Shown one piece after another: positions 23,723 to 31,446 of a stretch of DNA of 48,882 nt (positions are counted from its first letter, which is position 1; every line of letters begins with the position of its first letter). Made by a program: the position numbers and the translations under genes. The DNA lies in NCBI GenBank assembly GCA_958367245.1, contig CATXEA010000024.1:1-48882 (forward strand), given 5' to 3'. The stretch is from an uncultured Blautia sp. (GTDB lineage: Bacteria > Bacillota > Clostridia > Lachnospirales > Lachnospiraceae). The notes under the pieces were generated by a model that saw nothing but the letters and a program-made list of their open reading frames with translations, was not told the DNA's origin and ran no database searches.

Positions 23723-24388
23723 CTACGCCAGAATCCGTCCATCTTCCATTCGTACCACCCGGTCTGCCATCTGTGCGATTTCCAGATTATGGGTGATCAT
23801 CACCAAAGTCTGGTGATAAGTTTCCACGGACATTTTCAAAAGTCCCAGTACGTTCTGTCCGCTTTTGGAATCCAGATTTCCCGTGGGCTCGTCCGCCAGA
23901 AGAATCGAAGGTTTTGCCATCAACGCTCTTGCAATCGCCACCCGCTGCTGCCCGCCGCCGGACAGCTCATGGGGATACGCCGTGAGCCGGTCTTTGATCT
24001 GCAGCAATTCCGTGATTTCCTGAAAAAACACAGGATCTGGTCCGGAACCTGCCAGACTTAACGGAAACAGAATATTTTCCTGAATGTTAAGCGTAGGGAT
24101 CAGATTGAAATTCTGATATACAAATCCTACCTTGTTTCTTCGAAATACCGCAAGCTCTTTTTCTTTTAATCCGGACAGATTTACACCGTCTACAATGACT
24201 TCCCCCTCGTCGGGAATATCCAATCCGCCCATCATGTTCAGAAGGGTCGTTTTTCCGGAACCGGAGGCTCCGATGATCGCGGTAAATTTGCCCTTTTCAA
24301 TAGTAAGATCAATACCGTTTAGCGCCTTTACCTGTCCCTCTCCTTTTCCATAAGCTTTATGCAGGTTTTTTACGGTTAAAATATCCAC
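23723..24388 (-). CDS. ABC transporter ATP-binding protein (module D), altered signature
   Basis: A 221-residue MacB-type ATPase with Walker A GASGSGKTT (about 40-48), Q-loop GFVYQNFN, Walker B LLADEPTGNLDSKSG and a switch His in MITHNLEIAQ. The signature reads LSGGGQQR instead of LSGGQQQR: the usual Gln is Gly (codon GGG), with length unchanged. This Gln contacts nucleotide in related ATPases, so activity may be altered, or the change tolerated. The start is a GTG at 24388 with AGAGG upstream. It lies 92 bases after the kinase gene, with no clear terminator or consensus promoter in the gap, so the operon may run RR-HK-ABC-permease. Confidence 0.92.
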   Translation of the reverse strand: MDILTVKNLHKAYGKGEGQVKALNGIDLTIEKGKFTAIIGASGSGKTTLLNMMGGLDIPDEGEVIVDGVNLSGLKEKELAVFRRNKVGFVYQNFNLIPTLNIQENILFPLSLAGSGPDPVFFQEITELLQIKDRLTAYPHELSGGGQQRVAIARALMAKPSILLADEPTGNLDSKSGQNVLGLLKMSVETYHQTLVMITHNLEIAQMADRVVRMEDGRILA

Positions 24389-24480
24389 TTCTTTTTCCTC
24401 TCCCTCTGTAGTTTCTTTCTTTTATAGATTTCCCAGTTTTTATTGGTTCTCCACTTCTTTGGAAGGCTTTCACCGTGGGA

Positions 24481-25503
24481 TCAGCTCAGTAAATACACGG
24501 AAAAGGTCGTTCCCTCTCCCAGTTTTGATTTTACACTGATATACCCCTTTTGCCGGGTAATGATGCCATTTGCCAGATATAATCCAAGTCCGACACCTTC
24601 CTGCGCCGATGCCTCCTCTGCCCGGTAAAACCGTTGAAACACATCCTGATAGTGGGATTCGTCTATGCCCATCCCTGTATCTGCGATATCCATGCGGGTA
24701 TAAAACTGCCACGGACGCACCGTAATGGACACATGACCGCCCGCCGGCGTATATTTCACAGCGTTATCCAGAATATTTCCAATGGCCTCTGCCGTCCATT
24801 TCGGATCGTGCTGTACCGTAATCTCCGGATCACATTCCACAGAAATTTCAATATCTTTCTGTTCTGCCTTGACCCATACGGTACTCATTGCCCGCGCAAT
24901 GGTTTCATGGAGTCGTCCTTCTGTCGGATGCAGGACAAACGTCCCTGTTTCCAGCCTGGACATATGGATCAAAGACTGCATAAGGAAATCCAGTTTATTA
25001 ATCTGTTCTTCCAATGTCGTCAGAAACATCTGTCGTTTTTCTTCGGTCAGATTCGGTTTTTGCAGAATCCCTGCATACAGCTTCATATTTGCCACAGGAG
25101 TCTTTACCTGATGAGAAATATCGCTGACCAGTCCCTGAAGAATCTCCTTATCCTGCTGGCTCTGGTTTCTTCCCTCCTGCATAATATCATAATACTGCAA
25201 AAGCTTGCCCTGTACCTTTGCTGTCAGAGAATCCTCATAAGGCTGAAAATGCTCCGGCTGGCGCCCTGCGATAACCGCATCCAGCGTCTCACAGACATCA
25301 TCGGAAAATCCATTGATCTGTTGTCTTTTTAAGATGGACCATAAAAGATTTAAAATTACGATACCGCCGCAGACCGCCAAAAGCCCATACCGTACCGATG
25401 CCCTTGGTACATACTCCCATAAGATCCAGAACAATGCCCCCACAAGAAAGAGTCCTGCCAAAACCAGAAGCGCATACAGCCATTTTGTCTGTTTCTTTTT
25501 CAT
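24481..25503 (-). CDS. Sensor histidine kinase (module D)
   Basis: A 340-residue kinase with two helices (about 9-30 and 38-58) separated by only a few residues, no extracellular sensor, H-box VSDISHQVKTPVANMK with phospho-His 131, N-box NILDNAVKYT, and G-boxes DTGMGI and GVGLGLYL. The start codon overlaps the regulator stop as ATGA. It is closely related to the module B kinase in length, topology and H-box. The missing sensor domain suggests that the stimulus is detected with the help of the transporter or in the membrane, as in Bce-type systems. Confidence 0.92.
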   Translation of the reverse strand: MKKKQTKWLYALLVLAGLFLVGALFWILWEYVPRASVRYGLLAVCGGIVILNLLWSILKRQQINGFSDDVCETLDAVIAGRQPEHFQPYEDSLTAKVQGKLLQYYDIMQEGRNQSQQDKEILQGLVSDISHQVKTPVANMKLYAGILQKPNLTEEKRQMFLTTLEEQINKLDFLMQSLIHMSRLETGTFVLHPTEGRLHETIARAMSTVWVKAEQKDIEISVECDPEITVQHDPKWTAEAIGNILDNAVKYTPAGGHVSITVRPWQFYTRMDIADTGMGIDESHYQDVFQRFYRAEEASAQEGVGLGLYLANGIITRQKGYISVKSKLGEGTTFSVYLLS

Positions 25504-26192
25504 TGCGGATTTCCTTTCCAGATGTAGCCCATGCCCCGCACGGTCTGAATATAAACGTGGGAAGAGTCTTCAATCTTTGCCCGCAGGCGGTTCATGGTTA
25601 CGGTCAGTGTGTGATCGTCAATAAAGTTTCCATCATTGTCCCAGAGGCGTTCCAGAAGCACCTGTCTGGTCAAAATCTGTCCGGCATTTTCCGTCAATGT
25701 CCGCAAAAGCTTATATTCATTGGGCGTGATAGACAGTGTTTCTCCGCCTCGTTGTGCAGTCAGGGCTGTAAAGTCCAGCACCAGAAATCCGTCACTCCAA
25801 AGCATATTTTTTCCGGAGGTCTTCTGCCCATGTGTACGGCGCAGAGCCACTTCCACCCGGCGAAGAAGAATCTTCATATTAAAGGGTTTGGTCACATAAT
25901 CCTCTGCCCCAAGGTCAAATCCTTCGAGGACGTTCTGTTCCAGGTCATTGGCGGTCAGAAAAATCACCGGAAGCTCCGGATAAGCGTTCTTGATCTCTTT
26001 GCACAGCTCAAATCCATTTCCATCCGGCAGATTTACATCCAGAAGCACCAGATCCAAATCTCCATTTTTTAATAGATGGCGGGCTTTCTGACAGTTAAAT
26101 GCCGACATGGACAGGTAACCTTCCGTATCCAGTTCAAAGCAAAGACCTGTGCTCAGAGCCAAGTCATCCTCTACCACTAAAATCTTTTTCAT
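25500..26192 (-). CDS. OmpR-family response regulator (module D)
   Basis: A 230-residue regulator with N-terminal MKKILVVEDDLAL, phospho-acceptor Asp in LVLLDVNLPDGNG, Thr in VIFLTAND, Lys in EDYVTKPFN, and a winged-helix output with TPNEYKLLRTL and GMGYIWKGNPQ. It is highly similar to the module B regulator and coupled by ATGA to its kinase. CGAGGT lies upstream of the ATG. A -10 box TATAAT is 30 bases before the gene, with no strong -35. Its targets probably include its own operon; control of module C is possible. Confidence 0.92.
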   Translation of the reverse strand: MKKILVVEDDLALSTGLCFELDTEGYLSMSAFNCQKARHLLKNGDLDLVLLDVNLPDGNGFELCKEIKNAYPELPVIFLTANDLEQNVLEGFDLGAEDYVTKPFNMKILLRRVEVALRRTHGQKTSGKNMLWSDGFLVLDFTALTAQRGGETLSITPNEYKLLRTLTENAGQILTRQVLLERLWDNDGNFIDDHTLTVTMNRLRAKIEDSSHVYIQTVRGMGYIWKGNPQ

Positions 26193-26223
26193 GTTGGTAC
26201 CTCGTGTAACATTTATTGTCTTA

Positions 26224-26229
26224 ATTATA
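26224..26229 (-). promoter_or_regulatory. -10 element of module D
   Basis: A perfect TATAAT on the minus strand, about 30 bases before the regulator start. No good -35 box lies 17 bases upstream (CTATAC is nearest, at 18), so an activator may be needed. Confidence 0.45.
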
Positions 26230-26274
26230 CCAAAAATTCGGAATTTTGTATAGAATCCAGATGCAGTTTATAAG

Positions 26275-26310
26275 CAAAAAACAGGCAGAATCATTCCCTG
26301 CCTGTTTTTT
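26275..26310 (-). terminator. Terminator of the Abi gene (symmetric)
   Basis: ACAGGCAG (26281-26288) pairs with CTGCCTGT (26298-26305), with A/T runs on both sides, so it works in either direction. On the minus strand it follows the Abi gene stop and insulates module D. Confidence 0.85.
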
Positions 26311-26314
26311 CCAT

Positions 26315-27250
26315 TCATTCCGTTTTCGTATATTTTTTTATTCTTCCGATTTTCTCCCATTTCTTTGGAAATCCCATTTTCCCAAGGACTTCTTTATGTA
26401 CTGGATGTTTTCGAAAACACACTTTTAATTCATGGAAAAATGCTTTAAATTCATCTTCCGGCAACAAAAGCTTCAATATAATCAACTGTGCGAACAGGTC
26501 ATTTTTTCCATACACATATCGCCCAGATACTCTTGGTAAAGAAAGCCTTTCATGAATCTTCATATCACACAAAGCATCCTTTGTACGAAAATCGAATAAA
26601 CGATCATTATGAGCACACACATTTCTGAACTTTGTCATAACAGCCAACATCTTCGTCATCTCATTGACCTTAATCGGTCCAAAATCCTGACAAACCTTTA
26701 TTTGTACCCGACCTTTTTGGCAACTATATATTTTGGATAACTGTCCAATCGTCAACACATTTAACAGTACCCACAATGGTACATACTTATATTTGGTCAT
26801 ATAATGGCGGATATACATATAATCACTATCGTCTCTAAGCTGCCCCTTCATGATCTTTAACATATTTTGAATCATAGATTTTTTCTTTCCTGAATAATCA
26901 TAATGACTGATATCCAGATAATCATCTTGCATATCACCATATGTATGGCAAAAATGATATGATAAAGACGACTTAACATTTCTCTCCACCATTAAAATAT
27001 ACTTTATAAAAATACTCCGCAAATTATTATCAAATTGATATAATTCATAAATATCTTCAAAAGTAATACCATCTTGAAATTGGTTCGTTACAGGATTCTT
27101 ATATACCTCTTTATATCCATTAATCAACGGGAAATATCCTGTTTGAAACAATATCTTTTTAGCATATTCTTCATCCTGTATTTCCAGATTCTTTTCCTCT
27201 TTTAAAAAAGTAATCTGCTCATCATATGTTAAAAATCCCTTTTTTTCCAT
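26315..27250 (-). CDS. abiF: Abi-family protein (AbiD/AbiF-like)
   Basis: A 311-residue protein of the Abi_2 abortive-infection family. The N-terminus KGFLTYDEQITFLKEEKNLEI and TGYFPLINGYKEVY, the LYQFDNNLRSIF helix, the central RNVKSSLSYHFCHTYG and the C-terminal FRNVCAHNDRLFDFRT (R-N-x-C-A-H-N-x-R, a HEPN-like RNase motif) are all family hallmarks. Proteins of this family cause growth arrest or death of phage-infected cells. Immediately upstream is a compact structured RNA with its own perfect promoter and terminator, matching the known arrangement of abiF genes with a dedicated non-coding RNA. The ribosome binding site is weak (GGCGGG), so low basal translation is likely. The symbol reflects family similarity only. 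Confidence 0.85.
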   Translation of the reverse strand: MEKKGFLTYDEQITFLKEEKNLEIQDEEYAKKILFQTGYFPLINGYKEVYKNPVTNQFQDGITFEDIYELYQFDNNLRSIFIKYILMVERNVKSSLSYHFCHTYGDMQDDYLDISHYDYSGKKKSMIQNMLKIMKGQLRDDSDYMYIRHYMTKYKYVPLWVLLNVLTIGQLSKIYSCQKGRVQIKVCQDFGPIKVNEMTKMLAVMTKFRNVCAHNDRLFDFRTKDALCDMKIHERLSLPRVSGRYVYGKNDLFAQLIILKLLLPEDEFKAFFHELKVCFRKHPVHKEVLGKMGFPKKWEKIGRIKKYTKTE

Positions 27251-27279
27251 TTTCCCGCCGCCTTTGTATTTCCCTGCAA

Positions 27280-27346
27280 ATAACGAAAGGCCCCCGCAGG
27301 AGCCTTCCGGACTACGGGCTTCTCAAGTTTCCGTAGTGCGATCACT
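27280..27346 (-). ncRNA. abiF-type structured RNA upstream of the Abi gene
   Basis: Transcription from the promoter at 27353-27381 should start near 27346. The RNA forms a 7-bp stem ACTACGG/CCGTAGT (27331-27337 with 27311-27317, 13-base loop) and then a GC-rich 8-bp stem AAGGCTCC/GGGGCCTT (27299-27306 with 27287-27294, TGCG tetraloop) followed by TTTCGTT, a terminator. A structured RNA class named after abiF has been described at this position in other bacteria. It may act as an RNA antitoxin or guide, or as an attenuator. Confidence 0.7.
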
Positions 27347-27352
27347 AGGTAT

Positions 27353-27381
27353 AGTATATCCTCGACACTCCCTTATGTCAA
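27353..27381 (-). promoter_or_regulatory. Consensus promoter of the Abi-associated RNA
   Basis: A perfect TTGACA (27376-27381), 17 bases and TATACT (27353-27358) on the minus strand. This is among the strongest promoters in the window. Confidence 0.85.
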
Positions 27382-27503
27382 GAACAAATCATACCTATTT
27401 TATTCTATATACAACACATATTTTTTATGCATTTATCAGCATTTTAGAATTTTTCCTCCATCTTATTTCCATACAAAAATGCCAAAAACAAAGAAATATA
27501 AGA

Positions 27504-27533
27504 TTGAAATTTCTATCTTTTCCATGCTATACT
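27504..27533 (+). promoter_or_regulatory. Promoter of the membrane protein gene
   Basis: TTGAAA (27504-27509), 18 bases, TATACT (27528-27533) on the plus strand, 22 bases before the start codon. Confidence 0.65.
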
Positions 27534-27555
27534 CAAAGAAAAGGGAGGATTGCCT

Positions 27556-28236
27556 ATGGATTATAGAAAAGATGTTTATATTGTCATTGCAGCAACTATT
27601 TTTTTCGGATTCCTTTCCAAAGTGACTGTGAATATGCCATACATGGCATGGGGATATTTCGACCAGTTCTTCCTGCTGTCCCTGCTGTGGTGGTTCCTGT
27701 ACACAGGGGCTCTTTATGTGGCAATTCGGGAATACATGTTCAATATTGACAGTTATCCCAAGGTTCTTAGTCAGGCAGCTCTCTTTGGAGCCGCTGCCAC
27801 ATTATTAAAAACAGGAATTGACGCGCTTACCGAAATATTTGTCCGCCAAAGCGGAAATACCATGATTTCCATATTTGTTATGGAACTGGTTCTGTTGCTT
27901 TTCGGAAGTGGAGTTATGATATTCTTATTTTATTTCGTTGCAAAACAAGGCATTTCTTCCTGGAAATCTTCCTTGAATCTTTATGCCGGAATTATAGGCG
28001 GAACTCTTGCGCTTTACATAGGAATCGTTTTTTATTACCTGCTGAAACTGGACTGGGCATTGGAAACTTATAGCGGAGCAGTTGCCGAAGTTGGCGCAGA
28101 ACAGGCGAAATTCAACCTCTCCACGAAATTTGCCCGGGAATCTGCCGGAATCGGTATGTTGGTCTATGTCGTTATTTTCATTACCATGTGGCTGGCGCTT
28201 CGAAAAAACGCAGAAAAACTGGAGGACGTTCACTGA
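27556..28236 (+). CDS. Multi-pass membrane protein of unknown function
   Basis: A 226-residue protein with about six membrane segments (approximately 8-25, 35-58, 75-95, 110-135, 145-168, 200-220) and few charged residues in between. No family was recognised. The ATG at 27556 is chosen because GGGAGG lies 7 bases upstream; a TTG two codons earlier is also in frame. It has its own promoter. The last codons overlap the convergent DUF1703-type gene by 7 bases, and the shared hairpin there terminates both. Confidence 0.7.
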   Translation: MDYRKDVYIVIAATIFFGFLSKVTVNMPYMAWGYFDQFFLLSLLWWFLYTGALYVAIREYMFNIDSYPKVLSQAALFGAAATLLKTGIDALTEIFVRQSGNTMISIFVMELVLLLFGSGVMIFLFYFVAKQGISSWKSSLNLYAGIIGGTLALYIGIVFYYLLKLDWALETYSGAVAEVGAEQAKFNLSTKFARESAGIGMLVYVVIFITMWLALRKNAEKLEDVH

Positions 28237-28252
28237 ACGCTCTCCAGTTTTT
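28207..28252 (+). terminator. Bidirectional terminator inside two convergent gene ends
   Basis: ACTGGAG and CTCCAGT with an inner CGTTC/GAACG pairing form a long hairpin with A5 before and T5 after, so it reads as a terminator on both strands. The hairpin contains the stop codons of both convergent genes. Confidence 0.85.
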
Positions 28253-29939
28253 CTGTAGCAAAGACCACACGGCACCGCTTTTTATAAAATGCAATTCCAT
28301 ATTTTAAAATATGGAGTATCCCTTCCTCTTCCAGTTCTTCCCCATATCTTTTCTGTTCTATTTGCTTTAATGCTTTTTTACAGGCAGCATCCAGATTTCC
28401 GTCTTCCGCATATTTCAATTCCAGTACGATGCCTGTTTCACCATCATCTGTTTCTACCAGAATATCGCTGTATCCATCCCCTGATTCTCGATTAGAAGAA
28501 ACGCTCCAGGAATCTCCGAATCCCAAAATTCCCAACAGGAAACCGTGATAAAAATTCTCTTTCATTGGTTTCTTTACGAAGGTATCACGTATGCTGACCG
28601 TACGCCTTAAATATTCAGACAGGATCTTTTCTACACTCTTAGCATTTCCAGTCTTTAGTGCCTCGCAAAATTCTCTTAAAGCATCTCCGTTCTTCGGCAC
28701 ATTTTCTTTAAAAAAATCCATAATCTGTGCCGTAAAAATATTTCGGATCTCCATATTCGGAATTGCAAGCTGGAAACGGTTTCCCTCCGGCTTTCCTCTC
28801 TGGGTAAGATAGCCTGTCGTAAACAGAACACTCCACAAATTGTCAAGAGAAGCATACATGTCTTTGTATGTCAGTTCCTGATGAATTTCCTTTGTGATTA
28901 CTTCACCTGCCACCAGACGTTCAATCTCACGACGAACTGCTGCCTTATCTGATTCCCGAATAAATCTTCTAACTGCTTCATTGCTGCTGGTATTAGACCA
29001 GTAATTTTTAGGCTGTGCATCCTGATCTGCCCGCAAGGCGTCACAATAATTAATCACATCCCACGGACAATAAACTTCCACATTTCCGAATTGATAGCCA
29101 TCATACCATTCCCTGATTTCTTCGTAGTGTTCAGAAAGTCCATAATATTCCAACATTTCTCGTACTTCCTGGTCTGTAAAACCAAAGGCTTCATCAAACT
29201 GGACTTCTGCAATTGACAGAACCTTCAGATTATTTAATCCGGTAAAAATACTCTCTTTAGAAATACGCATACAACCAGTCAGAACAGAAAACTTCAAACT
29301 GTCATTTGTCTTCAAAGCATGTTCAAACATATTCCGGAGAAACAATACCATCCGATCGTAATATCCACGCTCAAATGCCTTGGCTAGAGGAACATCGTAC
29401 TCATCAATAAGCAAAATCACCTGACGGTCATGGTGTTTTTCCAGTAGTTCTGATAGAATCTTCAAGCTGCTGCACAAGGTTCCTTCTGTCATATGCTCCT
29501 GCAAAAGTTCTGTAAACGCCTCTTTATCATAAGAGGTAAGGCGGTCGCTGTCCAGAAGATACTGGAAACGTCTTGCTTCCCCACGTATATTCTGCACTGC
29601 CATCTCCAACGCACTTTCGTACGTATCTGCATTTATTCCTTTCAGAGAAAGAAATATCACAGGAAATTTTCCCATATATGCCTCACAAACAGCCGTTTCC
29701 TTTGAGATATTCAAATCTTTAAATATGTTTCTGTCTGTACCCAATTCAAAGAAGCATTTCAGCATGCTCATATTTAAGGACTTTCCAAAACGCCTTGGCC
29801 GCGTAAACAGGTTTACTTTTGCCCATCCTGCAAGAAGATCCCTAATAAAATATGTCTTATCAATATAATAAAAATCTTCTGTTTGCAATTCTTTGAAATT
29901 TTCAATTCCTATGGGAAGCTTCTTTTTTCCTACTGCCAT
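28230..29939 (-). CDS. AAA-ATPase-like / PD-(D/E)XK nuclease protein (DUF1703 type)
   Basis: A 569-residue cytoplasmic protein. The N-terminal AAA-ATPase-like domain has YYIDKTYFIRDLL and the P-loop variant RPRRFGKS (47-54), with a Walker B LLIDEYDVPLAKAF at about 175-188. The C-terminal domain carries a PD-(D/E)XK nuclease motif: D492 in GYSDILVE and E507-L-K509 in IVLELKYA, followed by a Gln-containing helix (ALKQIEQKRY). The family is abundant and often multi-copy in gut anaerobes, is lineage-expanded, and has no settled function; roles in defence or mobile elements are suspected. GAGGTGAGG precedes the ATG. Confidence 0.9.
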   Translation of the reverse strand: MAVGKKKLPIGIENFKELQTEDFYYIDKTYFIRDLLAGWAKVNLFTRPRRFGKSLNMSMLKCFFELGTDRNIFKDLNISKETAVCEAYMGKFPVIFLSLKGINADTYESALEMAVQNIRGEARRFQYLLDSDRLTSYDKEAFTELLQEHMTEGTLCSSLKILSELLEKHHDRQVILLIDEYDVPLAKAFERGYYDRMVLFLRNMFEHALKTNDSLKFSVLTGCMRISKESIFTGLNNLKVLSIAEVQFDEAFGFTDQEVREMLEYYGLSEHYEEIREWYDGYQFGNVEVYCPWDVINYCDALRADQDAQPKNYWSNTSSNEAVRRFIRESDKAAVRREIERLVAGEVITKEIHQELTYKDMYASLDNLWSVLFTTGYLTQRGKPEGNRFQLAIPNMEIRNIFTAQIMDFFKENVPKNGDALREFCEALKTGNAKSVEKILSEYLRRTVSIRDTFVKKPMKENFYHGFLLGILGFGDSWSVSSNRESGDGYSDILVETDDGETGIVLELKYAEDGNLDAACKKALKQIEQKRYGEELEEEGILHILKYGIAFYKKRCRVVFATEKLESVQ

Positions 29940-29960
29940 TTCCTCACCTCGCCCTCTGAC

Positions 29961-30566
29961 TCAAACCTCATCCGGCTGCTGCCCATCATGGGCATTCCAT
30001 TGGCATTCTGTCATCTCCATATGACTGAACACCGCTTTGAATGAGGAATTCTCCGGGGAACAGGCATAAATTCCAAAAGAAATTTTTCCATTGCCCTGAA
30101 ACATATGGCATACCCTCATCTGGCTGAAATGAACCCCGTCACTGGAACATTCGATGCAATAATCATCTTCTCTTCTGCTCAGGCGATACCACATAGATTT
30201 TATTTCTGCATCTATGGCAGTTGTCGCCCAGTCAGAATACCCATGATTGGTCACAACACTTCCAAGATGCTGAAACTGCTCATTTTCATATTCAATAGAA
30301 CCTTTTAACCAGTTTTCACTGTCCAGATACATCACAACACCACACTGGTCGAAGCGATGATGACTTTCTGCAAATTCTGTTTTTACAACAAAGCTGAAAT
30401 ACGTTTCCTCTGTTTCCATTTGAAAGACCGGTGCATTGTCGTTTTGAAAATGATAATATGTCCTCTGCCACAAATCGGTATGCGGCTTTGTTACCACGAT
30501 AATCTTATTATCCAAAATCTGGAAACTCTCCGGCTGGCGTGTCCAGTGAAATTCTTTGAAATCCAT
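29961..30566 (-). CDS. DUF1349 domain protein (lectin-like fold)
   Basis: A 201-residue soluble protein covering the DUF1349 family: FHWTRQPESFQI near the N-terminus, YFSFVVKTEF, the hallmark DQCGVVMYLDSENWLKGSIEYE at about residues 75-97, WYRLSRREDDYCIECSSDGVHFSQMR and GNGKISFGIYACSPE. The family has a concanavalin-like beta sandwich and is thought to bind carbohydrate. The start at 30566 is preferred because GAGGGG lies 5 bases upstream; a longer version would add 6 residues. It is followed after 21 bases by the DUF1703-type gene, so the two may share a transcript. Probably a sugar-binding or metabolic accessory protein. Confidence 0.85.
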   Translation of the reverse strand: MDFKEFHWTRQPESFQILDNKIIVVTKPHTDLWQRTYYHFQNDNAPVFQMETEETYFSFVVKTEFAESHHRFDQCGVVMYLDSENWLKGSIEYENEQFQHLGSVVTNHGYSDWATTAIDAEIKSMWYRLSRREDDYCIECSSDGVHFSQMRVCHMFQGNGKISFGIYACSPENSSFKAVFSHMEMTECQWNAHDGQQPDEV

Positions 30567-30648
30567 ATATTCCCCTCTTTTCATAATTTTTCACCATATC
30601 TCTGCAATACGGATTGAGAAAACCTCTCCAATACAGTATAATAAAGCG

Positions 30649-30688
30649 ACAGAGATTGTTGTCTCTGTAAAACTTTAATTCTAAAGTT
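30649..30688. promoter_or_regulatory. Two adjacent palindromes between divergent genes
   Basis: ACAGAGA-N6-TCTCTGT (30649-30668) and AACTTTA-N4-TAAAGTT (30671-30688) are both perfect 7-bp inverted repeats lying two bases apart, between the DUF1349 gene and the Bce-like regulator. They are candidate operators. The first lies just upstream of TATACT on the minus strand. Confidence 0.5.
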
Positions 30689-30727
30689 ATTTTAACATAA
30701 TTAATTATTTTAGAAAAGGAGAAAAGT

Positions 30728-30756
30728 CCCCGCTCCCTCAATCTGAGGGCAGTGGG
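30728..30756 (+). other. Leader hairpin before the Bce-like regulator gene
   Basis: CCCGCT pairs with AGTGGG and CCCTCA with TGAGGG around a 3-base loop, with one bulged C, giving 12 base pairs. It stands between an AAAGGAG (30715-30721) and the ATG at 30778. No T-run follows, so it is not a terminator. Confidence 0.5.
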
Positions 30757-30777
30757 TCTCTGTACTCATTCAATTAT

Positions 30778-31446
30778 ATGAAGAAAAAAATACTAATCAT
30801 TGAAGATGATTCTCGCATACAAACACAACTAAACATTCTTTTGTCTGCAAATGGATATGAGGTTTTTGCAGTTACAGATTTTGCACAGGCAATCCGGCAG
30901 ATAAAATCTTTTGCACCACATTTAGTTGTTTTGGATATAAAGCTTCCTGTAAATAATGGCTTTGAAATATGTTCGGAAATTCGCACCTTTTCAGATATGC
31001 CGATTGTCTTTGTAACAAGCAGCAATACAGATATGGACGAACTGAACAGCATTATGCTTGGAGGAGATGCGTTTATCACAAAGCCTTATAATACCGCTAT
31101 TCTGCTTGCCAAAATTGCTTCATTGTTAAAAAAGGCATACCCTTCTGCTCAAACAGAAATTTTTACATGGAATGGGGCTGCCTTACATTTGGAAAGCAGT
31201 TTTATAGAATACAAAGGACAGAAAGCAGAATTGACAAAAAATGAATTAAAAATCCTTTATTACCTTTTTAAGAATGCCGGAAAAATCTGTTCCAGAAATG
31301 ATATTGTAGATTTCCTCTGGGATAATCAATTATATGTAGACGATAATGCTTTAAGCGTAAACATCACCCGTATCCGCGACAAGCTGACAACGATCGGACT
31401 TACAGATTTTATCAAGACAAAACACAGACAAGGATACACCTTATGA
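30778..31446 (+). CDS. bceR: Bce-type response regulator
   Basis: A 222-residue OmpR-family regulator: MKKKILIIEDDSR, phospho-acceptor D53 in VVLDIKLPVNNG, Thr in IVFVTSSN, Lys in DAFITKPYN, and a winged helix with LTKNELKILYYL and a short end RQGYTL. The pattern KLPVNNGFEIC and the WDN(Q)LYVDDNALSVNI segment are characteristic of BceR-like regulators. It is coupled by ATGA to the kinase. No Shine-Dalgarno sequence lies within the usual distance of the ATG; the nearest AAAGGAG is 57 bases away beyond a hairpin. It probably binds the inverted repeat ahead of the transporter. The symbol is by family resemblance. Confidence 0.88.
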   Translation: MKKKILIIEDDSRIQTQLNILLSANGYEVFAVTDFAQAIRQIKSFAPHLVVLDIKLPVNNGFEICSEIRTFSDMPIVFVTSSNTDMDELNSIMLGGDAFITKPYNTAILLAKIASLLKKAYPSAQTEIFTWNGAALHLESSFIEYKGQKAELTKNELKILYYLFKNAGKICSRNDIVDFLWDNQLYVDDNALSVNITRIRDKLTTIGLTDFIKTKHRQGYTL

